Below are positions 1 through 6,310 of a DNA stretch of 6,607 nucleotides, one piece after another. The stretch is from Bacteroidota bacterium (lineage in GTDB: Bacteria > Bacteroidota > Bacteroidia > Bacteroidales > UBA1715), in the NCBI GenBank assembly GCA_029266015.1, contig JAJUFK010000134.1, positions 1 to 6,607 on the forward strand. The letters are read 5' to 3'. The position numbers and the translations under genes were made by a program. Within the stretch, counting starts at the first letter, position 1. Each line of letters begins with the position of its first letter. A model generated the notes under the pieces. That model searched no databases. It was not told the origin of the DNA and saw only the letters and a list, made by a program, of their open reading frames with translations.

Positions 1-235
1 CTGCACCATCACTTGAGCCTTTGGCTGTATAACGAATTTCATATTGTAAAGCGGTAAATTCTTGTAGTTTTTTTTGAATGAAAAATCCACCTGTAGGTCC
101 AAATTTATAGAAACCACCTACATCATCGTTGTTTATTTGACTGGTAGTAATGCCACCGCATATACCACCGGTAAATGTTTGAGAATATAATGCTGTTGTG
201 AAACATACAAGTAAATATACAAGAATTTTTTGCAT
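1..235 (-). CDS. Outer-membrane beta-barrel protein, PorT-like family (partial, C-terminus outside the window)
   Basis: The first 78 residues are visible; the gene runs off the left edge. Residues 1-18 form a signal peptide (MQK, then a hydrophobic stretch to about A15), with likely cleavage near Y-S-Q, so the product is exported by Sec to the periplasm. The mature part has the glycine-rich, alternating polar/aromatic pattern of an 8-stranded outer-membrane barrel of the PorT type. It opens with GGITTSQI and continues through KFGPTGGFF to a strand reading LQYEIRYTAKGS; the 'ExxYxxKGS' ending of an early strand is typical of this Bacteroidota family. The start at 235 was found by direct translation. 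It lies one base beyond the stop of the upstream permease (237-239), so the genes are almost certainly co-transcribed and probably translationally coupled. The specific role is unknown; these small barrels are usually annotated only by fold. Family assignment is fairly sure, function is not. Confidence 0.75.
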   Translation of the reverse strand, partial: MQKILVYLLVCFTTALYSQTFTGGICGGITTSQINNDDVGGFYKFGPTGGFFIQKKLQEFTALQYEIRYTAKGSSDGA

Positions 236-236
236 A

Positions 237-1574
237 TTAGTTTTTCATTAGAATTGAGATTATTGTTTGTAATCTAATTTTTTTACCATACAATAAAATT
301 CCGGTTCTATATAATTTTGCTGAGAGTATAATACTAATGAGGCATGTGAGTATTAAAATACACGCAGAAAGTAATATATGCCAATATGGCACACCAAAAG
401 GTAATCGAGCCATCATTGCTATGGGCGAAGTAAAAGGAATAAATGATAACCACAATGCTATATCGCCCGAAGGATTTGCTACAATGTTGCCTAACAAGAA
501 TAATGTTAGCATAAGTGGAATAGTTACCGGAATTACAAATTGTTGTGTTTCTGAATCATTATCAATGAATGCTCCTATAGCTGCAAATAATGATGCGTAT
601 AATAGATACCCAAAAATAAAGAAAAACACAAACGAACTTAGCATTATAGTCCAATTTACGCCATCTATGGATTGAAACAGATTTATGGCATAATCAACAT
701 TTGTGTCGGACTGCAATTGAAGTAAACTATGGTTATTATTTCCAAGAGAATCTTGAAGTTCGGGTAATGGGGTGGGAGTGTACGTTTCCGGGAACAACAC
801 TACTTGAGCACCATATACAATAGAAAATGTAAGTACAATCCATACAATAAATTGTATTAAACCTACCGTTCCAATACCAATAATTTTACCGGCCATAAGC
901 TGAAAGGGTTTAACCGATGATACGAGAATTTCTACTACACGTCCGGTTTTTTCTTCTATCACACCTCGTAAAACCATAACACCGTACATAAATACAAACA
1001 AATAAATAATTATTGCCGCAATCATAGCTATGTTTGATTTTTTTGTCATGGAAATTTCTTCGTCAATATATTCCCCTTCTTTTGTCCATTTTTGAACACC
1101 TACAAATACCGGTGTTGATACTCGTTTTATAGTTTCTATGGTAACTTTTTCTTTAAGAAGTGCCATATATTCTAAATCTCTTCGCAGAACATATCCAATA
1201 TATGCTTTAAGTGCATTATCTATCCATACATGCGAGTAAATAATACAAGCATTGGAACTATAAATGTTTTTTGGAATAAACACCACAGCATCATACCCCG
1301 AAGCTTTATAATGTTTTCTAAAATCTTCTAGGGTAGTATCTTGAATAATTGTAAATCTATAATTTTCAAAGTTTTTTATAGTTTCTCCCAATATGTATGT
1401 TTCATCAATTATTGCAACTTGTTTAACCGTATTTTTGTCAATTTTTTTGAGTAACAGAGGTATTACAACTATAGCAGCCAATAATAGTGGACCTAATATA
1501 CTCATAAGTATATATGACCGTTTGCGAAGTCGTACAGAGCATTCTCTTATAAATATTAAACGTATTTTATTCAT
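237..1574 (-). CDS. ABC-2 type transporter permease (NatB-like, ABC2_membrane_3 family)
   Basis: This 445-residue inner-membrane protein is the transmembrane half of an ABC exporter. The N-terminus is basic (MNKIRLIFIREC...RLRKRS), followed by TM1 at about 22-42. A soluble extracytoplasmic domain spans about 45-178, as is usual for NatB/ABC2_membrane_3 permeases. TM segments then follow at about 180-203, 230-258, 307-335, 345-365, 372-390 and 400-418. Family marks are the conserved loop at 204-235 (GVIEEKTGRVVEILVSS, then PFQLMAGKIIG), the AAIGAFIDND stretch at 331-340 followed by a QQ pair, and SPIAMMARLPFG at 383-394. The ATG at 1572-1574 lies inside the end of the ATPase gene, giving an 8-base overlap (ATGAATAA). 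This indicates translational coupling and a stoichiometric complex with that ATPase. Related Bacillus NatAB exports Na+, but most members have no known substrate, and nothing here identifies one. The next gene, an outer-membrane barrel, starts one base after the stop. Confidence 0.9.
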   Translation of the reverse strand: MNKIRLIFIRECSVRLRKRSYILMSILGPLLLAAIVVIPLLLKKIDKNTVKQVAIIDETYILGETIKNFENYRFTIIQDTTLEDFRKHYKASGYDAVVFIPKNIYSSNACIIYSHVWIDNALKAYIGYVLRRDLEYMALLKEKVTIETIKRVSTPVFVGVQKWTKEGEYIDEEISMTKKSNIAMIAAIIIYLFVFMYGVMVLRGVIEEKTGRVVEILVSSVKPFQLMAGKIIGIGTVGLIQFIVWIVLTFSIVYGAQVVLFPETYTPTPLPELQDSLGNNNHSLLQLQSDTNVDYAINLFQSIDGVNWTIMLSSFVFFFIFGYLLYASLFAAIGAFIDNDSETQQFVIPVTIPLMLTLFLLGNIVANPSGDIALWLSFIPFTSPIAMMARLPFGVPYWHILLSACILILTCLISIILSAKLYRTGILLYGKKIRLQTIISILMKN

Positions 1575-2502
1575 GGAGTTTTGTTGATTGAGAGTTTTTT
1601 ACCACGTCAATAAAAATATCATGCATATTGGGAATAATTTGTGAAAAATCAATAATATTACCACAGGTCATGATATGAGTAAGTAAATTATTAGTAGGTA
1701 TTTCTTCGGTTAATTCTATTAGTATTGTAGTTTCTCCGTTATTTTGAATTTGTTCCAAAATCTTGTATGATGTGGTTAGAGTAGCTAAAAATTTATCGTA
1801 ATATCCACTAAAAGTAATAGAATATATATTTTTTGCAAATTGTTTTTTAATAGCAGATACACTGCCTTCAATAATTTTTTCTGAAGCATTAATTAAAGCA
1901 ATAGAATCACACAATTCTTCAACAGAATTCATGTTGTGTGTAGATAAAATAATTGTAGTTCCTAGTTTTTTTAATTGTAATATTTCCTGTTTAATAATAT
2001 CGGCGTTTATAGGGTCAAATCCACTGAAAGGTTCATCAAGTATAAGTATTTCCGGTTTATGTATGATAGCACAAATAAATTGAATTTTTTGTTGCATACC
2101 TTTTGATAATTCTCCGGCTTTTTTGTGTTTCCATTGTTCTATATTAAATTTTTGCAGCCAAAAATTACATTCTTGTTTTGCTTCAATTTTACTCATACCT
2201 TTGAGTGAAGCAAAATACATAATTTGTTCGCCTACATACATTTGTTTGTATAACCCACGTTCTTCGGGTAAATAACCAAATTTTGTAATATCATCTGGCT
2301 CAAGATTTTTATTATATAGTGTAATTGTGCCGGAATCCGGTTGTAATATTTGTGTAAGAATTCTAATACATGTAGTTTTTCCTGCACCATTAGGTCCCAA
2401 TAGTCCGTATATAGAACCTTGCGGTATTTCGAGCGATACAGAATTAAGTGCTACTGTGTGCGAAAATCGTTTTGTAATGTTTTGAATTGAAATTCCGGTC
2501 AT
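1567..2502 (-). CDS. ABC transporter ATP-binding protein (NatA-like, with C-terminal DUF4162-type extension)
   Basis: This 311-residue cytoplasmic ATPase is complete and energises the permease encoded next to it. Its motifs are in the correct order: Walker A GPNGAGKT (36-43), a Q-loop region reading GYLPEERGLY (76-85) as in the COG4152/NatA-type subfamily, signature LSKGMQQK (132-139, a variant of LSGGQ), Walker B ILILDE (152-157), D-loop SGFD (160-163) and H-loop STHNM with His189. About 90 residues after the nucleotide-binding domain form the extra C-terminal domain typical of this subfamily (DUF4162). All catalytic residues appear intact, so it should be active. The start at 2502 fits the family N-terminus (M-x-x-I-x-I-x-N-I-T-K-R-F). 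An AGGA sits directly against the ATG, too close for a normal ribosome site. It heads a three-gene minus-strand operon and is divergent from the oad genes. The class is certain; the cargo is unknown. Confidence 0.93.
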   Translation of the reverse strand: MTGISIQNITKRFSHTVALNSVSLEIPQGSIYGLLGPNGAGKTTCIRILTQILQPDSGTITLYNKNLEPDDITKFGYLPEERGLYKQMYVGEQIMYFASLKGMSKIEAKQECNFWLQKFNIEQWKHKKAGELSKGMQQKIQFICAIIHKPEILILDEPFSGFDPINADIIKQEILQLKKLGTTIILSTHNMNSVEELCDSIALINASEKIIEGSVSAIKKQFAKNIYSITFSGYYDKFLATLTTSYKILEQIQNNGETTILIELTEEIPTNNLLTHIMTCGNIIDFSQIIPNMHDIFIDVVKNSQSTKLHE

Positions 2503-2518
2503 TCCTATTAATTTTTTA

Positions 2519-2552
2519 CAAAAATATTATTATTGTGTGATAAAAAACACAA
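2519..2552 (-). promoter_or_regulatory. Candidate Bacteroidota-type promoter for the ABC exporter operon
   Basis: On the minus strand, positions 2526-2519 read TATTTTTG, an exact match to the Bacteroidota -7 consensus TAnnTTTG. A TTG (the -33 core) lies at 2552-2550, giving a 23-base spacer, at the long end of the usual range. Transcription would start near 2513, leaving a leader of only about 10 bases before the ATG at 2502. The region is very A/T-rich, so chance matches are likely; this is an inference from consensus only. The spacer contains most of an inverted repeat, listed separately. Confidence 0.35.
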
Positions 2553-2556
2553 TAAT
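2529..2556. repeat. Perfect 10+10 bp inverted repeat in the divergent intergenic region (candidate operator)
   Basis: ATTATTGTGT at 2529-2538 is the exact reverse complement of ACACAATAAT at 2547-2556, with 8 bases between them. It lies 27 bases upstream of the ABC ATPase start and about 140 bases upstream of oadG. No T-tract follows on the plus side, and the stem holds only three G-C pairs, so a terminator is unlikely. Its place over the spacer and -33 core of the candidate promoter suggests a binding site for a dimeric regulator. That role is inferred; the repeat itself is seen directly. Confidence 0.5.
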
Positions 2557-2696
2557 GTTAAATAAATGTTTTTAGTATTGTAATCAAAATTAAATATAGA
2601 TATTAATAATTTTACATTATTTTAATATAACGTTTTCATAATTCAATTTTAATGAGTAACTTTCGCCCAATTTTTAAAACATAAAAAACGAGATAA

Positions 2697-2951
2697 ATGG
2701 AATTAGCATTATTGTTATTAGTAGTAGGTATGCTTACCGTAATGGTAGCACTCTTTTTAGTTGTTGGAGTAGGAAATACGATTATTAGATTTGTCAACAA
2801 ATATGTTCCTGCCGAAGTTATTGTAAAAACAAAAAATACTGTTTCGCAAACTACAACAGCAATACCTGCCAATACTATGGCTGCAATTGTTTCTGCAGTT
2901 TCTATGGTAACAGGAGGAAGAGGTAATGTAGTAGATGTAAAAAAAGTATAA
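2697..2951 (+). CDS. oadG: Sodium-pump decarboxylase gamma subunit (OadG family)
   Basis: This 84-residue membrane protein is the small subunit that anchors the biotin-carrying alpha subunit to the membrane-embedded beta subunit. It has one N-terminal TM helix at about residues 3-30 (LALLLLVVGMLTVMVALFLV), with the G-M-x-x-V pattern common to OadG/PF04277 proteins. A short basic segment (RFVNKYVP, 31-38), a polar Thr/Val-rich linker and a C-terminal piece follow. The latter reads MAAIVSAVSMVTGGRGNVVDVKKV between 61 and 84 and resembles Bacteroidota OadG proteins. The length is normal for the family. It contains no His or Cys, so it lacks the C-terminal histidines that bind zinc in Klebsiella OadG. 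It is first in an oadG-oadA-oadB cluster, 32 bases before oadA. No Shine-Dalgarno sequence is visible before the ATG, as is normal in Bacteroidota. Such small divergent proteins are easily missed, but context and sequence agree here. Confidence 0.85.
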   Translation: MELALLLLVVGMLTVMVALFLVVGVGNTIIRFVNKYVPAEVIVKTKNTVSQTTTAIPANTMAAIVSAVSMVTGGRGNVVDVKKV

Positions 2952-2983
2952 AAACATAAAAAAGTAAAAAATTAATTAAATTC

Positions 2984-4867
2984 ATGTATATGGGAAAAGA
3001 AATTAAATTTTCGTTAGTTTACAGAGACATGTGGCAAAGTGCCGGAAAGTATATGCCGCGTGTAGATCAGTTGGTGCGTATAGCTCCCGAAATTATTAAT
3101 ATGGGTTGTTTTGCACGTGTTGAAACTAACGGTGGCGGTTTTGAACAAATTAATTTATTATTTGGTGAAAATCCAAATAAAGCAGTTCGTGAATGGTGTA
3201 AGCCATTCAACGAAGCAGGTATTCAAACACATATGCTTGATCGTTCATTGAATGGTTTACGTATGAGTCCTGTTCCTGCCGATGTTCGTAAATTATTTTA
3301 TAAAGTAAAAAAAGCTCAAGGTGTTGATATTACCCGTTGTTTTTGTGGTTTGAACGATCCTCGCAATATTATCGCATCTATTAAATATTCTAAAGCAGCA
3401 GGCATGATAGCACAAGCTACTTTGTCGCTTACTGTTTCTAAAGTACATACGGTAGAATATTACTGTAATTTGGCAGATGAGTTAATTGCTGCAGGTGCTG
3501 ACGAAATTTGTTTGAAAGATATGGCAGGTATTGGTCGCCCGGTGTCATTAGGAAAAATTGTTGCTCATATTAAAAAGAACAATCCAAATATAATTGTACA
3601 ATATCACGGACAAACAGGTCCCGGTTTTACTCCTGCTTCTATATTAGAAGTTTGTAAAGCCGGATGCGATATTATAGACGTAGGTATGGAACCCTTATCA
3701 TGGGGTACCGGTCATGCCGATGTTATTATGGTGCAAGAAATGTTGAAAGATGCAGGTTTTAAAGTTCCTGAAATAAATATGGCAGCATATATGCGTGCTC
3801 GTACTCTTACTCAAGAATTTATGGATGATTTCTTAGGATATTTTATTCCTGAATCAAATCGTAGATTACAATCATTGCTTATAGCTCCGGGATTACCGGG
3901 TGGTATGATGGGAAGTTTAATGAACGACCTAAAAGACAATTTGTCTGCAATTAATAAATCTTTAGTAAAACGTGGTGAAGCTGAAATTACAACCGACGAT
4001 TTATTAATTAAATTGTTTGATGAAGTTGCCTATGTATGGCCACGTGTAGGGTATCCACCACTTGTAACTCCATATTCTCAATATGTTAAAAACTTGGCTA
4101 TGTTCAACATTATGCAAACAGTAAAAGGTCAAGAGCGTTGGACTATGATTGCTGATAATATTTGGGATATGATATTGGGTAAAGCAGGTCGTTTACCGGG
4201 TGAAGTTGCTCCCGAAATTAAAGAACTTGCAGCAAAACAAGGTCGTGAATTCTATACCGGTGACCCACAAGCATTGTATCCTGATAAATTAGAGGATTTC
4301 AAAAAAGAAATGAAAGACAATGGTTGGGATTTTGGTCAAGATGATGAAGAGTTATTTGAACTTGCTATGCATCCTGAACAATATCGTGCATACAAATCAG
4401 GTAAAGCAAAAGCTGATTTTGAAAAAGAATTGGCTGAGGAAAAAGCAAAAGTTGCAAAAAAATCGGTTCCTGCTGCTGCTCCTGTTTCTGCAGGCGCATC
4501 GTTTGAACCTAAAACATTGAATGTGAACGTAAACGGAGAACAATTTGTAGTAACAGTTAGTTATGGTGATACTCCGGCTGCTGCTCCTGCCACATCTTCG
4601 GCTCCGGCTCCAAAACCGGTTGCTTCATCGGCTGCGGTTTCTGAAGTGTTATCTCCTATAGGTGGTAAATTCTTCAAAACTAAAGATTCATCTGAAACGG
4701 CTCTTAAAGTAGGTGATGTTGTAAAAGAAGGTCAAATAATTGGCTACGTAGAAGCTATGAAAGTGTTCAATGCAATATCGTCAACTGTAAGTGGAACTAT
4801 TGTTGAAATAGTTTACAATAGCGGCGACGATGTTGATGAAGATGATGTATTGTTTAAAATTCAATAA
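2984..4867 (+). CDS. oadA: Oxaloacetate decarboxylase alpha subunit: carboxyltransferase fused to biotin carrier domain
   Basis: This 627-residue cytoplasmic subunit transfers a carboxyl group, presumably from oxaloacetate (giving pyruvate), to its own biotin. Residues ~5-290 form the HMGL-like carboxyltransferase barrel and ~290-490 the conserved PYC/OADA domain (DEVAYVWPR, GYPPLVTPYSQYV, AGRLPGE). Two Ala/Pro-rich linkers (492-506, 530-555) flank a short beta-rich segment (507-529). The biotinyl domain is 556-627, with VEAMKV placing biotin on Lys593, 34 residues from the end. Expected metal ligands Asp15 (YRDMWQS), Lys178 (CLKDMAG) and His208 are present, but the second His of the H-x-H motif is Gln210 (YHGQTGPG). 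Other active-site motifs also differ from classical OadA, so the substrate is somewhat uncertain. The fused biotin domain argues against methylmalonyl-CoA decarboxylase, whose MmdA lacks one. The start could instead be the ATG at 2990 (M-G-K-E-I-K), which fits relatives I remember equally well. A terminator hairpin follows 12 bases after the stop. Confidence 0.9.
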   Translation: MYMGKEIKFSLVYRDMWQSAGKYMPRVDQLVRIAPEIINMGCFARVETNGGGFEQINLLFGENPNKAVREWCKPFNEAGIQTHMLDRSLNGLRMSPVPADVRKLFYKVKKAQGVDITRCFCGLNDPRNIIASIKYSKAAGMIAQATLSLTVSKVHTVEYYCNLADELIAAGADEICLKDMAGIGRPVSLGKIVAHIKKNNPNIIVQYHGQTGPGFTPASILEVCKAGCDIIDVGMEPLSWGTGHADVIMVQEMLKDAGFKVPEINMAAYMRARTLTQEFMDDFLGYFIPESNRRLQSLLIAPGLPGGMMGSLMNDLKDNLSAINKSLVKRGEAEITTDDLLIKLFDEVAYVWPRVGYPPLVTPYSQYVKNLAMFNIMQTVKGQERWTMIADNIWDMILGKAGRLPGEVAPEIKELAAKQGREFYTGDPQALYPDKLEDFKKEMKDNGWDFGQDDEELFELAMHPEQYRAYKSGKAKADFEKELAEEKAKVAKKSVPAAAPVSAGASFEPKTLNVNVNGEQFVVTVSYGDTPAAAPATSSAPAPKPVASSAAVSEVLSPIGGKFFKTKDSSETALKVGDVVKEGQIIGYVEAMKVFNAISSTVSGTIVEIVYNSGDDVDEDDVLFKIQ

Positions 4868-4879
4868 TGTATATGTAAT

Positions 4880-4916
4880 GTAACCATCGATATTCAAATC
4901 GGTGGTTACTTTTTTT
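4880..4916 (+). terminator. Intrinsic terminator or attenuator between oadA and oadB
   Basis: GTAACCATCGAT (4880-4891) pairs with ATCGGTGGTTAC (4898-4909), giving a 12-bp stem with one G-U pair and a 6-base loop (ATTCAA). Seven T residues (4910-4916) follow directly. This is a textbook rho-independent terminator 12 bases after the oadA stop. oadB starts only 10 bases beyond the T-tract, too close to fit a separate promoter easily, so partial read-through is the likely way oadB is expressed. The structure is seen directly; the partial-termination role is inferred. Confidence 0.85.
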
Positions 4917-4926
4917 AATTATTAGT

Positions 4927-6204
4927 ATGGAAATATTACAAAAAATATATGAAATGACGGCAATTAATAATTTGATTGCCGAGCCGCAAACATTAATAAT
5001 GTTTGCTATATCTTTTACATTGTTGTATTTGGGTATAGTTAAGAAATATGAACCATTGTTGTTGGTTCCAATTTCGTTTGGAGTATTGCTTGCTAATTTC
5101 CCTATGGGGCAGTTAGGTATAGTTCCTTCTCAATGGGTACATCAAGTGTTTTTTTCTATGGACGAAGCTTCTATTCGAGCATTGAGCCCTCAGCAGTTAG
5201 AGGAAATGGCTCATAACAGCCCGTATATGAATCTATTTGAAATAGCGTCTAAATATGGTATAATGAACTATTTGTACTATGCGTTAATTAAAACAGGATT
5301 ATTGCCGCCGCTTATTTTTATGGGGGTAGGTGCTATGACTGATTTTGGTCCAATGTTACGAAATCTTCGATTATCATTGTTTGGAGGTGCAGCTCAAATC
5401 GGAATATTTACTGTTTTGTTTCTTGCTATTGCAGCAGGATTTACTCCTAAAGAAGCAGCATCGCTTGCTATAATTGGTGGTGCCGATGGTCCTACAGCAA
5501 TTTTTACTACAATTAAACTTGCCCCACATTTATTGGGTCCTATTGCTATTGCAGCATATTCATATATGGCTCTTGTTCCGGTTATTATTCCGTTAGTTGT
5601 ACGATTAACATGTAACGAAAAAGAGTTGAAAATAAATATGAAACAGCAAGATAAATTGTATCCGTCAAAACATGAGATAAAAAATTTACGTGCTGTTAAA
5701 ATAGCTTTCCCTATTGTGTTAGGTACTGTTATTATTATCATAGTTCCTTCTGCGGCACCATTATTAGGAATGTTGTTGTTCGGAAATTTAGTAAAAGAAA
5801 TAGGAACCGATACTCAACGTTTAACCGTTGCTGCAACTGATTTTATTATGAATCCTGCTACTATATTTTTAGGTTTAACAGTAGGTGCTACTATGACTGC
5901 TGAGGTTTTCTTGAAACCACAAACATTAATGATTATTGTAGGTGGATTTTTTGCTTTTGCTATTAGTGTAGCAGGTGGTATATATGCTGTTAAATTAACT
6001 AACTTATTTAGTAAAAAGAAAATAAATCCATTGTGTGGTGCTACCGGTTTAAGTGCTGTTCCTATGTCATCTCGTGTAGCAAATGAAATTGCATTGAAGT
6101 ATGATAAATCAAATCATGTTTTGCAATACTGTATGTCAAGTAACGTGTCGGGAGTAATTGGTTCTGCCGTAGCTGCCGGGGTATTAATAGGATTTTTGCA
6201 ATAA
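4927..6204 (+). CDS. oadB: Na+-translocating decarboxylase beta subunit (OadB, carboxybiotin decarboxylase)
   Basis: This 425-residue integral membrane protein decarboxylates carboxybiotin presented by OadA and couples it to Na+ export. The family hallmarks are intact. IIGGADGPTAIFTT (182-195) holds Asp187, which aligns with Klebsiella OadB Asp203. Tyr213 in AYSYMALVP aligns with Tyr229. DFIMNPATIFLGLTVGAT (305-322) is another conserved helix. The C-terminal helix region has Asn367, Gly371, Ser376 (GLSAVPMSS) and Arg383, which align with Asn373, Gly377, Ser382 and Arg389 of the Klebsiella enzyme (numbering from memory). The ending SSNVSGVIGSAVAAGVLIGFL is highly typical. An acidic/polar stretch at 77-110 (SMDEASIRALSPQQLEEMAH) lies between the first TM helices, as in longer OadB/MmdB proteins. 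No key residue is missing. Sequence alone cannot separate an oxaloacetate from a methylmalonyl-CoA pump at this subunit; the upstream alpha subunit favours the former. The start at 4927 is the only good one after the terminator. Confidence 0.95.
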   Translation: MEILQKIYEMTAINNLIAEPQTLIMFAISFTLLYLGIVKKYEPLLLVPISFGVLLANFPMGQLGIVPSQWVHQVFFSMDEASIRALSPQQLEEMAHNSPYMNLFEIASKYGIMNYLYYALIKTGLLPPLIFMGVGAMTDFGPMLRNLRLSLFGGAAQIGIFTVLFLAIAAGFTPKEAASLAIIGGADGPTAIFTTIKLAPHLLGPIAIAAYSYMALVPVIIPLVVRLTCNEKELKINMKQQDKLYPSKHEIKNLRAVKIAFPIVLGTVIIIIVPSAAPLLGMLLFGNLVKEIGTDTQRLTVAATDFIMNPATIFLGLTVGATMTAEVFLKPQTLMIIVGGFFAFAISVAGGIYAVKLTNLFSKKKINPLCGATGLSAVPMSSRVANEIALKYDKSNHVLQYCMSSNVSGVIGSAVAAGVLIGFLQ

Positions 6205-6229
6205 TTTGTAACATAAATAAATTGTACTT

Positions 6230-6264
6230 AAAGAGGTTTCAGCTAATTGAAACCTCTTTTTTTT
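6230..6264 (+). terminator. Intrinsic terminator closing the oad cluster
   Basis: AAAGAGGTTTCA (6230-6241) pairs perfectly with TGAAACCTCTTT (6248-6259) around a 6-base loop (GCTAAT), and an 8-base T run (6257-6264) overlaps the foot of the stem. It lies 25 bases after the oadB stop and separates the pump genes from the lipoprotein gene. The left foot is A-rich, so the hairpin could also act weakly in the opposite direction. Confidence 0.92.
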
Positions 6265-6280
6265 GTTTATATAATTTGTG

Positions 6281-6288
6281 TATATTTG
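6281..6288 (+). promoter_or_regulatory. Candidate -7 promoter element for the lipoprotein gene
   Basis: TATATTTG is an exact match to the Bacteroidota -7 consensus TAnnTTTG and sits 22 bases before the ATG at 6311, implying a leader of roughly 15-20 bases. The best upstream -33 candidate is the TTTG at 6262-6265, at the end of the terminator T-tract. Its spacer to the -7 element is only 15 bases, shorter than usual, so the promoter is plausible but not firm. The gene needs its own promoter because a strong terminator precedes it. Confidence 0.45.
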
Positions 6289-6310
6289 TAATATATATAA
6301 TAAATATAGT

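Noticed and set aside
337..675. Plus-strand open frame of 112 codons opposite the permease gene
   Set aside because: It lies wholly antisense to a well-supported ABC permease; its translation looks like no known protein and it has no promoter or start context.
2529..2556. Reading the intergenic inverted repeat as a transcription terminator
   Set aside because: The stem has only three G-C pairs, no T-tract follows on the plus strand, and it lies between two divergent gene starts, where no transcript ends.
2585..2592. Second minus-strand TAnnTTTG match (TAATTTTG) in the divergent region
   Set aside because: No TTG lies at a suitable distance upstream on the minus strand, so it was not called a promoter.
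2634..2664. Possible promoter for oadG: TTTC, 19-base spacer, TAACTTTC
   Set aside because: The spacing is right for a Bacteroidota promoter and the leader would be about 27 bases, but both boxes carry C where the consensus has G. In such A/T-rich DNA this is too weak to list as a feature.
2984..4867. Methylmalonyl-CoA decarboxylase alpha subunit or pyruvate carboxylase
   Set aside because: MmdA carries no fused biotin domain and has a crotonase-type carboxyltransferase fold. Pyruvate carboxylase would need a biotin carboxylase domain or gene, which is absent, and the OadG/OadB neighbours point to a decarboxylase pump.
5394..5741. Minus-strand open frame of 115 codons opposite oadB
   Set aside because: It mirrors the most conserved part of OadB; the openness follows from oadB codon use, and the translation resembles no protein family.
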